A stretch of 64,000 nt of DNA from Callorhinus ursinus (lineage: Eukaryota > Chordata > Mammalia > Carnivora > Otariidae). Shown one piece after another: positions 11,482 to 22,317 of this stretch. Under the pieces are notes generated by a model, which did not search any database, was not told the origin of the DNA, and saw only the letters and a program-made list of their open reading frames with translations. Made by a program: the position numbers and the translations under genes. The stretch lies in assembly GCF_003265705.1 (NCBI RefSeq), contig NW_020312788.1, forward strand, positions 8,447,945 through 8,511,944, in the 5' to 3' direction. Numbering within the stretch: position 1 is the first letter of the stretch; each line of letters begins with the position of its first letter.

Positions 11482-11663
11482 GACGACCCGAGCAGGCGTC
11501 CCCCGTCACCCTTCTACTCAGCGTCAGCCCTACTGGGGAAAGCCGAAGCTGCAGGTGCAGGGCAGACGCAGACGCAGGTGAGGCTTAAAGACGCGCTTGC
11601 AGTGTGGTTTACTTCCCTGAGACCACCCCTTCCCGGAGTCCAACCCCGCCCTGCTCGGTTTCG

Positions 11664-11780
11664 ATTGGTTGAGCTCCGCCCTTCGGGGCCCAGGCCGGCT
11701 CCTTCCCGGAGTCTAGTCCCACCCATCTCATCTCTGATTGGCTTCACGCACCCAGCCCCCTTTTGTTCGGCTCCTATTGG
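11664..11780 (-). promoter_or_regulatory. Triple CCAAT-box array (NF-Y type) upstream of GCA
   Basis: Three ATTGG pentamers on the plus strand, CCAAT on the minus strand that encodes GCA, lie at 11664-11668, 11737-11741 and 11776-11780. Their contexts GATTGGTT, GATTGGCT and TATTGGCT fit NF-Y sites. All three face the same way as GCA transcription and lie 180-300 bp from its start codon. Confidence 0.7.
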
Positions 11781-12139
11781 CTCGCTCAGGTCTCGCGCTC
11801 TCTCCTCACTAAACTGCAGAAGGCTTTGCTCCGAGAACTTTCACTTTTTTTTGGCTAGGCTCTCCAGGCTGAAGTTTGCTCTCTTCCGAGAATCCCCAAA
11901 CCCGTCAGTCCATGACTTCTTTTAGTCTATTCCTCCATTCTTTTGAGCTGGACTTCCAAATCTACATCTGTGAATTTCAAAACTTTCAATTACTCACATT
12001 TATTTTTGCGTAGTGTTGATGTCACAACACCAAAACTTTGAAGCCTTTATCTCTGCCCCAAGGGGAGTGCTTCTGAGCTAAAACCCACTTGATGCGAAAC
12101 TTTACCAAAAGGTTATTTGTAGTTTGGTGGATAAATGGC

Positions 12140-12335
12140 GAATAGAGTTGCCAGAGTTAGCAAATAAAAATACAGGATGTCCAGGTAAATTCCATTTTCA
12201 AATAAACAATGATTTTTTAAATGTACGTATGTCCCAAATACCATACGAGACATACGCTTACTGTAAAAAAAATTATTCACTGTTTATACATTAACATACA
12301 GGATAGCCTGTATATTTTCTGACAACTCTACCAAT
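12140..12335. mobile_element. Palindromic non-autonomous DNA transposon relic (MITE-like)
   Basis: The left end GAGTTGCCAGAGTTAGCAAA, with AATACAGGATGTCC after it, is mirrored by a right end whose complement reads GAGTTGTCAGAAAATATACA and AGGCTATCCTGTATG. The centre is also inverted around GTATGTCCCAAATACC and GAGACATACG. This is a long imperfect palindrome typical of a short inverted-repeat element. Confidence 0.65.
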
Positions 12336-13539
12336 GACTCACTCTTAGGATGTGCCTCCTAATTATATCCACTGATGGGAACAGCTTGGTTTTTATCACT
12401 TGGTGAAAAGTTAAAGTTACTTTAATTTATTAAATAATAATAATTGACAGTTCTGCTTTTCTCTGCAACTCAGATGAATTTTGTAGCTCTGGCTTTAAAA
12501 GGACAGGATGCACATATACATACACCAAACAATAGGGCAGATGTAGCTTTAGCTTAAAAACAAAGAAAAAGAGCAGAATGATATTATCTCTGAAGAATAT
12601 GACAACCGCTAAAATGTTTCTTAAAAATAAGGATGTGGGGAGAAAAAGCGTTAGCTGTCTATTAGCAGAGGAAAACCACCTTGCAAAGCTGAGTAATAAT
12701 TGCCCAGCTACACTATAGAGAAGGAACATGTACCTTGTGAAACTTAATTTTATCAGGAAGAGGCAGAGAGAAAGGAAGATTGCTAATGTACAGGCCGCTC
12801 TTGAGAAAGTGTGCGTTAGTTCCTCTAACACAATAAGAAATAATTTAGGCAATAAGGTTAGATTATTGGAATAAATAGAGGGAAACGATAAAACCCACTT
12901 GATAAGAGGAAAGACATAATGACTGTTAAAGCGTCAAGTGATAATGCACTACAAAGCAAAACAAATTGTTGCAAGGTTTTATTCTAATTGAGAAATGCTC
13001 AGAAAGCATTGAGTGTTTTATATTTACAGTGTTAGTCTAAATCTCTGGTCAGAATTTTTGTTCCTTTTTTTCATAATAATAGTCTTACATTTGTATTGCA
13101 TTTATGTATGTTGGGGGTCAAGTCTCCATGATTCTCTTGCATTTCTACACACATAGTTTCAAAGATAGGGATAGTATTTCCCTCAAGGGCAGAGAAATTT
13201 GTTGCAGGATAACAAAGATAATCTGTCCCTCCAAGGCAAAGTTTGGGTTGGTTTGTTAGCATGACAGTCCTAAATTTGGACTTCTCCATTCTTATCCAAA
13301 CCCTGGCTGCTTGTGCAGCACCTGCCTTGAAGCTCCAGTTCAACCTGGGGACACCTGGGAGCAAGAAGAATCTATGAGAGCCTGAATGTCACGCTGCCTG
13401 TGGTGCTATGAGTAATAAAACCCTTTGTCTCTGACAGAGGAATCTTATGCATCTGTCAACTTCTATGAAACTGTGGCAGGCTACCTGTTAGCTTACAAGT
13501 GGAATAAAATATCAGATCCCTCACAGTTCTTGGCAGTGT

Positions 13540-14310
13540 ATCTCCTTCTTAGAGAAAGAACTTCCTAGGGAAATTCCTAGTGAAAGGCAGCAGAAGATGC
13601 CATTCCAAAATATGCCACTTTGGCATAAGGATTATTTTGAATTGAAGGCAATTGAGAAGAAGCAGATAAAAGAAAAATCTCTCTGTTCTCCCTGTATTTG
13701 TCTAAAAGCAGGACATAAATTTACAAAAGTGTCCTTCTCCCTCCCTACCAGGAAGGACCAAGATTATTCCTCTGAGACAAATTTAGACCCTCAAAAATGG
13801 AGAAGATACAGACTTAAATCTGCATAACAAATCTTACTCTTGTTTAGGGGCACCTGGGTGGCTCAGTCGTTAAGCGTCTGCCTTCCGCTCAGGTCTTGAT
13901 CCCAGCGTCCTGGGATGGAGCCCTGCAAAGGGGCTCCCTGCTCGGCAGGAAGCCTGCTTCTCCCTCTCCCACTCCCCCTGCTTGTGTTCCCTCTCTCGCT
14001 GTGTCTTTCTCTGTCAAATAAATAAATAAAGTCTTTAAAAAAAAAATCTTACACTTGTTTACACTGCTTTTCCTGGTACCTCCCCACAACTAGCCTCCCC
14101 TCCCCTTTCTTCCTTTTCTCTTTAGCTGAAGATGGTATCTAAGTTAGAGGCACCTCTGAGAGTTATTCATTTATCCCTGGATATCTCCCATGTATACATG
14201 AGGATATATGTCAATAAACGTCTGGGTTTATTCTCTTGTTAATCTATTTTTTATTACAAGGGTCTCAGCCAAGAACTCAGACAGGTAAAGGTAGAATTGC
14301 TTTACCTCTT
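13540..14310 (+). mobile_element. Probable ERV solo LTR, interrupted by a CAN SINE
   Basis: The flanks of the SINE at 13847 form a coherent LTR-like sequence. On the left, text such as ATATGCCACTTTGGCATAAG and AAAGGCAATTGAGAAGAAGC resembles old LTR U3. On the right, AATAAACGTCTGGGTTTATT followed by GGGTCTCAGCCAAGAACTCA resembles an R/U5 end. No internal retroviral coding sequence remains. The exact family and edges are uncertain. Confidence 0.5.
13847..14043 (+). repeat. CAN SINE, sense, with near-perfect target duplication
   Basis: It runs from GGGGCACCTGGGTGGCTCAG to AATAAATAAATAAAGTC plus poly-A. The flanks repeat AAATCTTACTCTTGTTTA (13829-13846) and AAATCTTACACTTGTTTA (14044-14061), one mismatch in 18. 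The head has the GTCGTTAAGCG variant. Confidence 0.93.
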
Positions 14311-14574
14311 GTACAGTACTGTGTACAATGTACCATGAGATACAAAGAGGTCTTTTAACACCACCATCTGCAGCATCTTTCTCTAAACCTTGTATTTCAA
14401 ATTATAAATTTTCTAATATAGGAATTTAAAAATTCACTTGAGCCCAGAGCTTTAAGTAATAGTAATGAAAATTTGTTAGTATTATATGACCAGTATCATT
14501 TTATGAAAATTTATAAAGCATTTTATAAAAAACCAATTTGAAATTAGGCACTTTTGTTTCAGAAAACACTCCAC

Positions 14575-14800
14575 TATTCTATAAAAATAGCTACTTATAG
14601 AGTGAACGCTGTGTAACAAGGCACTGGGTGCTATGAGGGGCCATTCCTCAAGACAACCTCATCGGGTATATGCTCTTAGTATCACCATTTCATACATGTG
14701 AAAAGTAAGGTGAAGAATTGTGTATCACTTATCCCCAGTTGTGCAGTTGGTAGCAAAGCTGAGATTAGAACCCAGGCAGCTTGGCTGTGGAATGAGTCTC
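14575..14800 (-). repeat. MIR-like relic, antisense
   Basis: The passage AAGACAACCTCATCGGGTAT, then CACCATTTCATACATGTG, then TGTGCAGTTGGTAGCAAAGC and GATTAGAACCCAGGCAGC is the antisense MIR core order. A spurious ORF (14720-14932) overlaps it. Confidence 0.75.
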
Positions 14801-15360
14801 TTTAACAATGCATTTTCCCCTCCCTGCCCATTCCCAACCACAGCATTTCAAAACATAGTAAAAATGATATACACTATAGGAGGAAATTGTTTAAAGAGCA
14901 GAAAAATGGCACACCAAGAACTAGACAAATAGACAAGAAAATGCATTGTTTTGACTAAAATTAGCCAATCACATTACTTTTCTTACACAGACATGTTTTC
15001 TGGTGCATGTTAAGCTTTCATGATTATGTCTACCTATGGTATTTCTTCCATATTTTGGTGACCTTTGGTCTTATCATAAACTTAGATATTCAATTAACCA
15101 GTACATTTTCTAGTACACTATAAACACTGAATTATTTATGTTTTCCTTTCCTATCTGTTGCTACCTCATTTGCTTTTCCTCTATATAGAAGGTGGGTTGG
15201 GGGTGAGTGAGGGATGGAGGAGACAAGGACATGGGAGTCAGTAAAATTTTACTGCTCCTCAGCAAACTTCAGTTCCAGAGCCAGAGGGTACTTAACTCAT
15301 AGAAATTATTTATATGCTAAATTCTAAAACAAGACATACCAGCTAATGAAAAACAACATT

Positions 15361-15570
15361 GGGGTGCCTAGGTGGCTCAGTTGGTTAAGCATCTGCCATT
15401 GGCTCCGGTCATGATCCTGGGGTCCTGGGATCAAGCCCCACATCAGGCTCTTTGCTTAGCGGGGCACCTGTTTTCTTCCTCTCCCTCTGCCACTCCTCCT
15501 GCTTGTGCTCTCTCTCTCTCTCTCTCTCTCTCTGTCAAATAAACAGATACAATCTTTAAGAAAAGAAAAA
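15361..15570 (+). repeat. CAN SINE, sense, with (CT)n expansion
   Basis: A 13-bp duplication GAAAAACAACATT flanks it (15348-15360 and 15571-15583). The head is GGGGTGCCTAGGTGGCTCAG. The pyrimidine module contains a pure CT run at about 15508-15532. Confidence 0.93.
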
Positions 15571-15599
15571 GAAAAACAACATTAATGGAGCTCATTTTA

Positions 15600-15788
15600 T
15601 TTTTTAAAATTTTTTGTAAGATTTTATTTACTTGAGAGAGAGCATGAGCAGGGGGAGCAGCAGAGGGAGAAGAAGAAGCAGACTCCTCTTTGAGCCGGGA
15701 GCCCGATGTGGGGCTCCATCCCAGGACCCTGGGATCATGACCTGAGCCAAAGGCAGATGCTTAACCCACTGAGCCATCCAGGCGCCCC
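15600..15788 (-). repeat. CAN SINE, antisense
   Basis: It is flanked by ATGGAGCTCATTTTA (15585-15599) and ATGGAGCTTATTTTA (15789-15803), one mismatch in 15. It ends with the reversed head GAGCCATCCAGGCGCCCC. With the sense copy only 30 bp to its left it forms an inverted SINE pair. Confidence 0.93.
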
Positions 15789-15834
15789 ATGGAGCTTATT
15801 TTATATCATTAAGAAACTTAGCCTGATTCATTTA

Positions 15835-16070
15835 TTAAAAGACAATTTATTGAACATCTATAATGTAGCACTAGTTTAGATGGGGAAAAAAATACACCAA
15901 GGTTGTGGGAATGTTTTTGCTCTTCTGGACACTCACATTCTAGCAGGGAGAACAAATAAAAATACGCAAAGACAATAAATAAAGTAGATGGTATGTTAGG
16001 AGATGAAAAATGCTACAGAATGAAAGGAAAATGAAAGCAAGGGTGGGGGAGTAAGATGATGATATGGAAC
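15835..16070 (-). repeat. L2 fragment, left part (interrupted by an LTR)
   Basis: TTATTGAACATCTATAATGT, ACACTCACATTCTAGCAGGG and AATAAAGTAGATGGTATGTT are antisense L2 3' region text. The same element seems to resume at about 16800 after the LTR. Confidence 0.55.
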
Positions 16071-16074
16071 ATAA

Positions 16075-16795
16075 GGGCAGAAGAAAAATTATTAAATTTC
16101 CTTACTTTTTACAGCCCATTGACAAGTCCTTGAAACAAGCAGAGTGACATTCCTCTAGGGACTCAACTGCCTGGATGTTGACACTTTGCTAAGGGCAAAA
16201 GGCAATCTTAGCCCAACCCCCAGGATCCTGTAAGTCTACTTTAACATATAAAAATTCCTCTGGAAACTCCCTTTATCCCTACCTTCCAAGATACATGTTG
16301 GCAGCCATCCCCAATCATATGACCCACTGATATACATCTGAAGGGTCTCATGACTAAGATTTTGTTAGACAGTAATAAATGACTTTTTCCCAACAACAGG
16401 TAGCCGCCTCAAGGTCCTAGAAACCTTGTTTCCAAAGTTCCTTAGAGATTTACGCTATCCCTAACCCCCTCCCAACTTGAAAGTATATCATGGGCCGCTC
16501 CTCATGACCCCAGTGCAGCTCTTCCTGCCCACGGGTCCTGTCCCCATGCTTTCATAAAACCACCTTTTTGTACCAAAGACGTCTCAAGAATTCTTTCTTG
16601 GCCGTCAGCTCTGGACCTCACCAACATTCCAAAACTACATCATTTGGTGACCACGGGGGGACTCCTCTCACCCTAGAGAGCTTTCTTTCTGTTCTCACCT
16701 TCACTTAATAAACTATCACTTCACCCTTTGGTGTCCACGAGCTTCATTCTTTGACTCCACGAGCCAAGAACCCTGCAAGCCTGGAACGGTGACAG
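16075..16795 (+). mobile_element. ERV-class LTR, degenerate, no internal genes
   Basis: The sequence reads as a U3-R-U5 unit. It has A/C-rich U3 text near 16240-16340 (ATACATGTTGGCAGCCATCC), C-rich promoter-like sequence with a CATAAAACC motif near 16555, an AATAAA signal at 16707-16712, and a C/T-rich end with AGCTTCATTCTTTGACTCC. No gag, pol or env sequence adjoins it, so it is probably a solo LTR. Both ends are approximate, and I could not identify the short target duplication with confidence. It separates two L2 pieces. Confidence 0.6.
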
Positions 16796-16799
16796 AGCA

Positions 16800-17330
16800 A
16801 GGCTGCAGTATGAAATGAGATGCTCAAGTAGCCTCAATAAGAAGGGGAGCGTTATGCTGCTCAAAAAAAAAAAAAATTAAGTGAGGTTTAAGCAGAGACT
16901 CGGCATGAGTAGGTTAGACATGTAGAAAGAATGTTCCAGGCAGAATTTGAAGGCAGAAGCCTCCTGACCTGTTTAGAGAACAGCAAGAAGGCTGGTAAGT
17001 CTGGCATGGATTGAACCAGAGGGAAAATCCAAGAGTGGTTACAAAGCAGGGGCATTGGGGCAGATCACCCTAGGCCTTTATTGGCCATCGTAAAGACTTT
17101 ATACTCTGGGTGAGATTAGAAGCCACTGAGGGTTTGGAACTTTAGTCGTACATAATATAACTTAATTTGTAAAAGATCTCTCTTTCATCTGTGTTGACAA
17201 TAGACTGAAGGGGGTTAGCATAGAAGCAAGGAGACCTGATAGCAATCTGTCGGTAATTTAGAGACGGTGGTGTTCACCAGGGTATAACAGTTGAGATGGT
17301 GAGAATAGTGAAATTATTTTCTGTTTTTAA
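16800..17330 (-). repeat. L2 fragment, right part
   Basis: Text such as AATGTTCCAGGCAGAATTTG, GAGAACAGCAAGAAGGCTGG, GATCACCCTAGGCCTTTATT and TCGTAAAGACTTTATACTC is the familiar antisense L2 internal block. It continues the block that ends near 16070. Confidence 0.6.
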
Positions 17331-17489
17331 GAGACAGCCCTCAAGATTTACCGATATTTTAGATTTGCCCTTCAATGACATAGTAACACATACTCTCTCC
17401 TTGACCAAACTCTAGCCAGGTTCTTCTGAGCCCTCTTCTTGACTAGGCCTTAATCCTGGCCTGTAAGGAATTGAACAAACACTAACACA

Positions 17490-17749
17490 TTTTGATGGCT
17501 CAAGGCTCTATCCCTAGGATGACTCCTCATTCTTGCTGTGTCTTCTGAGTACATGGTGGAGAGACAGGAAGCAAGTTCTCTGTTGTCTCTTCTTATAAGG
17601 ACATTAATGCCATAATGAGGGTCACACCTTCCTAACCTCACCTAAACCTAATTACCACCCAATGTCTCCTATCTCCAAATACCATCACACTGGGGGGTAG
17701 CGCTTCAACAAATACATTTTAGGGGGACACAGTTCAATCTATAGCACAC
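17490..17749 (-). mobile_element. MLT1-type (MaLR) LTR fragment, antisense
   Basis: TTCTTATAAGGACATTAATG, TCCAAATACCATCACACTGG and AGGGGGACACAGTTCAATCT, then TATAGCACA, are the reverse complement of the 5' half of an MLT1 LTR. The right end is its conserved 5' terminus. Confidence 0.65.
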
Positions 17750-18784
17750 AAAATCTGAAAGGTGAAGAAGAGGAGACAGTTATCACATCCACTGTTGTGT
17801 CGTCACCTTGGATCTGCTCTAGAATTTATCTATTTTATGCTAAAATGTATTCAGATAGATTTCATGCCATGGTTTTGACTGATATACATGCAATAATTAT
17901 CATACTTTTTCCAGAAATTATTGTGTCTTTATGGAATAATGTGTTTTATGGAATAATGAAGGCTCTATATGTGTTATTAGTATAAGGCATAAAAACTTGA
18001 TAGTATAAAATGAAGCTATCCATTAATAATTTTATTATAAGTCTAAAACTGTTGCAACTGCCTAAGGGTTGGTTAATGCCTACTAGTGAGGACACAGAAG
18101 AGTAATAAGCTTCACAAATAAGACAGAAGTAAATATTATTTGCCATTTATCACTGAGACCAGCCACTTGACAAACTGACCTTATTCAGCTAAGCTTTCAA
18201 CAACACAGTTTTTTTTTGTTTTGTTTCTAATTCTGGTGATATTAAGTACTCTCTCGGCAGAAGCACAAACTCAACAGCAATTTAAAAAACAATAATGCAT
18301 ATACAAAAATTGTTAACAGGGCTCTTCAGAGAGGTGAAGAATGGTAGTTTCTGAATATATGCTTCCTCACTTGGATCATTAAGCCCTATTAAGCAATTTG
18401 GATTCAACGCAAACTTCTTCAGAAATTCTATATATACATATAATGTTGACCACACCATGTGTCCACAACAAATACTCAGTAAAAACTGCAACAGTGATTA
18501 AATAACTAAATTAATAGTTATTTATAATAACAAATAAAATAATTTGTTATTCAGGCAATGTTAAATCCAATTTTCATCCTTGTGAATATCAATTGGACTC
18601 CACATTAATAACATGGGATCATACACTCACAAAACTAACTTTCTAGAAAGATAAAAATGAAGTAATGTTGATTGAATACTTACTTTAGCTATCCCTTTCC
18701 TTAGTAACTTGCTCACATACAACGTGAATTAAGCTACGGTGGTCCTGTTACAACCAAAAATACTTTAATCAAAAACATAAAAGT

Positions 18785-18975
18785 GGGGGTGCCTGGGTGG
18801 CTCAGTTGGTTAAACCATTGACTCTTGATTTCGGCTCAGGTCATGATCCCAGGGTTGTAAGATCAAGCCCGTGGACATGCTCAATGCTGGCATAGAACCT
18901 GCTTAAGATTCTCTCTCTCTCTCTCTCTCTCTGCCCCTCCCTCCACCTCCGTCTCTAAAAAATAATAGATAAATG
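18785..18975 (+). repeat. CAN SINE, sense
   Basis: The head GGGGGTGCCTGGGTGGCTCAG-like start is followed by the CT tract (18909-18932) and an A-rich end. The tail region up to about 19040 may belong to it, because ATAAAAGTGG recurs there. Confidence 0.85.
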
Positions 18976-19214
18976 AAGTGCAGAATGGAACACATGGACT
19001 CTGCTTAAAAACCTACTTTAAAAAAATATAAAAATAAAAGTGGCCCAGTGCTTAAACAGATTATGGACTGGCTAAAAGCTGAGATCATCCCATTTCTACA
19101 CTAATCCTTAGGTGTTTTGCATATGTATGAAGATAAGATTGCCCCTATCCCTCATCAATGTATAAAACTATTGGTAGGAATAAGACCTGGTAATAGAAAT
19201 TTTAAAAATTAAAA

Positions 19215-19345
19215 TCTATTTATTTATATAGCACATGATGCTTTTCAGAGCTATTTTGCACATTATCATATTTGAGCTTCCCCCAAATCTTGTGACATTA
19301 GTAGCCCCAATTATATTTTAAGAGGAAACTAAGATAATAATAGGT
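19215..19345 (-). repeat. MIR-like relic, antisense
   Basis: ATATAGCACATGATGCTTTT, TTTTGCACATTATCATATTT, then TAAGAGGAAACTAAG follow the antisense MIR 3' order. It is short and diverged. Confidence 0.5.
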
Positions 19346-20339
19346 TGTATTGTGGAGGTAGACACACATCAAAACAGTTGCAAAATATTTTTAAAACAAA
19401 ACATGACCTGATTAATTCATGTTTGAAAAATGACAACCTACAGTGTTCACATAGTTTTGAATGAGTGAATGAATAATAAAGTCCCATGCTTAGAGATTTT
19501 GAAGTTGCTCAAAGCAAGAATTAAGCTGTATAGCACATTATTATTGCTTGAGCTATCCTAAATTAAAAACTGAACTGAATAAAAAGAAAAAAGTTTGGTA
19601 CTCTCCCTGTACGTTCCCTGATGATTGGAATTATAATATATACTAATATCAGTGAGGACCCATGATCGGTGTTGGTGCCAGGCACAAACTGGGTGAATGT
19701 AAGGAGCCCAGTTAATGCCCCTCCAAGATCTGCTCTATTTAACCTACCTCAGACACTTGCTTTGCTCTCCAACCTTTATCCAAAAAACTCAGTTGCTGCC
19801 ATATCCATCAGAAAACAGCAGATGGCACACTCAAACATAGTAATTGAGGAACTCTAATAAAAGTCACCATTTACAAAGGTGTTAACGTAGTTAACAGGCA
19901 GCAATAAAGCGTGATATAGCATTTCAGTGCAAGCTACAAGGAGGATCCATTACTGCCCTTAGGATGAGAGGGCAAGGCAAAGAAACAGTGTTGAAACCTA
20001 CAGACAGTAACCGTATGGAGAAGGTCATCTGACACATGACCTTTAGTAGAGGGATACACGATGATGAACTGCACAGAAGGGAGCTGAGGGAACAAATACT
20101 CTAACCTCACTCTTTTCCCTGCCTCTGATCACCTGTCAGTGCTTCCACTGGCTGATCTCAGTCTGAAGCCAGAGGGAAAGAACGTTCATGGATGCGTCCC
20201 AGGCCACAGTGGAAAGGAGAGGGGAAGAGAGCATGGATCTTTAGGAGCAAGTGGGAAATATTACATACATTGAAGAAAAAGAAATCCCACAATTTACACT
20301 TACAATCCTGCCAAAACTTAACAACTCTTTTTTCTTTTT

Positions 20340-20537
20340 CTTTTTTTAAAGATTTTATTTATTTGAGAGCGAGAGTGCGCGCTAGCACAAGCAGGGGGAG
20401 CGGCAGGCAGAAGGAGAGGGAGAAGCAGGCTCCCCCCCTGAGCAGGGAGCCCAAAGCGGGGGCTCCATCCCAGGACCCTGAGATCATGACCGGAGCTGAA
20501 GGCAGACGCTTAACCGACTGAGCCATCCAGGTGCCCC
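20340..20537 (-). repeat. CAN SINE, antisense
   Basis: It runs from TTTTTAAAGATTTTATTTAT through CAAGCAGGGGGAGCGGCAGG to the reversed head GAGCCATCCAGGTGCCCC. Two ORFs in opposite strands (20192-20521, 20359-20550) derive from it. Confidence 0.9.
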
Positions 20538-21409
20538 AGCAACTTTTCAATTAGAGACTCAACCCATTTAATTTTTATGTAAGGTATGACAAAAATCCAG
20601 GTAAACTGCATACAGTAAATATTTATAGAATAATTATATTGAATGGCAAATTAAATCCAAAGAGTTGATTAAACAAATAGGCTATATAGAAGTGTTGGGG
20701 GTGACGGTGGGGGGCAGAGAGAGAGAGAACAGGAACCTAGGTTTTTCTTCAGCCACCACGATTCCGGTAAAGGAGAATGTAACCTAGCAACAGAAGCTTT
20801 ACACAATGGTTTGCTCATAAATTGTTGAAAATGGTAGTTAGTGATATCAGAAAGCATAATTAAATGAAAAGAAGTTACCAAAAGGGCTGAATGGGGACAC
20901 AGAGAGCAAATATCTAGGGAGATGGGTAAGAAAATGGTTCTTTAAACTCAAATTCTGATACAAATATCTTTCTGCACATTTTCTTAAATAAATATGCATA
21001 CAAAATAAAAGCTGTTTAGAAGGAAACAAAACTCATTTCTGCTGGAAAAGCATGTGCCTAAAATAGATCTTTTTCAGTATAAATTTGAAATAAGTAATTA
21101 TGATCCCAACCTTTCAGGAAAACATTTATCTTCAAGCTTCTGACTGTGTTATAGTTTCCAATAATGAAAAAAAAAAAACCCAGCTGATATTTAGATCAAT
21201 TTTGACATTTCTTCTTGATTGATATTTGGTAACATTTATATATATAAAACTATCAGCTGATCATATCATATAGATAATAAATTAATATCAATGTCAGAGT
21301 TAGGATGACTTATCTTTATTACTACTGATTTCATTCATTCACACACACATTCTGAGTTCAAGAGAATGTGTTAATTGGTGTATTTACTTTAGTTTCTTAT
21401 TTTCTCTCT

Positions 21410-21885
21410 TCCTGATGCTCTGTCATCTAGGGCGTCTCTGACTACAGAGAAACTGGCCCTCCCAGGACTAGCCAATTCTCTGAGATAACAAATGACTCAC
21501 CTTTCATATGTAAACTAGGCAATCCACAGCTCCTGCTGTAAACTACCTCCTCTCTGGCTCTTACACCCCAAAAGACAGTGTTCCTCCACACTAATCTCCC
21601 CAGGGCCAGGTACAGGCAGCTGGGGATAACCTCTATGCCCTAGAGCCCTCTAAAATTATTCAAACTAGTCCATTCTAACTCTGCTTATCCTACCTTGCCT
21701 TGCCTTTCCCATAGAAACCACAATAAAGGCTCTGCCCATGCTTTCCCCTTGTTCCTGCTGCCTTCTGGTGTTTATCTATGGGATCCCGCAGGGTGTGGTA
21801 TGCCCCCTCCTCTTAGAAATTGTAATAAACTACTTTATCAATGGCAATCATCTCTGATATGTTGGCCTCACCATACTGGAAAAAT
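21410..21885 (+). mobile_element. Probable ERV solo LTR
   Basis: A C/T-rich, promoter-like sequence with two AATAAA signals (21723-21728 and 21824-21829) ends with ATCTCTGATATGTTGGCCTC. This arrangement suits a class I ERV LTR. There is no adjacent coding sequence. The left edge is a guess. Confidence 0.5.
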
Positions 21886-21974
21886 AAGAAAATGAACATG
21901 TTAAAATAGTTGGTTCTAGCCATTATTGTCTATGCTAACTCTTGAAGGAACTGTGCAATAAGTATTTTGGAGAT

Positions 21975-22140
21975 TTATAATTGACTCCAAGCTCATCTGC
22001 TGGCTGTGTGACATTGGGCAATGTAATAGAACTTCTATGAATCTTGGTTTCTCCTTTGTTAAATGGGGATAGTCCCTACTAGAAGGTCAATGAGCCCTTG
22101 ATGTTTTTCTCGGCTTTTGTAAAATATAATACTTTAAGTT
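21975..22140 (+). repeat. MIR-like relic, sense
   Basis: GCTGGCTGTGTGACATTGGG, then TGAATCTTGGTTTCTCCTTT and GTTAAATGGGGATAGTCCCT, follow the sense MIR core. Confidence 0.75.
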
Positions 22141-22303
22141 TTTACTAAATTATAGCTATGGTTTTATCTTCCCATGGGAAATACAGATTACCTATCTTTT
22201 CTGTTATCTGTCAAAAATCTATATTGTTCATAGTTGCAATTGTACTTACTTGACACCAGCCAAATCAGTTCTGACAGTTACTTACTATTTGATAGTAAAA
22301 CCC

Positions 22304-22317
22304 CCACAAGAGGGCGG
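22304..22317 (+). promoter_or_regulatory. Candidate CTCF motif
   Basis: CCACAAGAGGGCGG fits the CTCF core CCASYAGRKGGCRS at all but one position. It is intergenic, between the two promoters. This is a motif match only; occupancy is not shown. Confidence 0.35.

Larger units (their letters stand above)
11240..11800 (-). promoter_or_regulatory. GCA: GCA CpG-island promoter
   Basis: From about 11240 to 11800 the sequence turns abruptly GC- and CpG-rich, in contrast to AT-rich flanks. It spans GCA exon 1 and its upstream side. GC-box-like motifs (GGGGCGG or its complement) occur near 11386, 11421 and 11645. No TATA box is obvious. I infer dispersed initiation on the minus strand between roughly 11500 and 11640, upstream of the start codon at 11481. 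Confidence 0.8.

Noticed and set aside
11293..11925. A 210-residue plus-strand ORF over the GCA CpG island
   Set aside because: It is antisense to GCA exon 1 in GC-rich DNA and has no family resemblance. The real coding is the 27-nt minus-strand exon.
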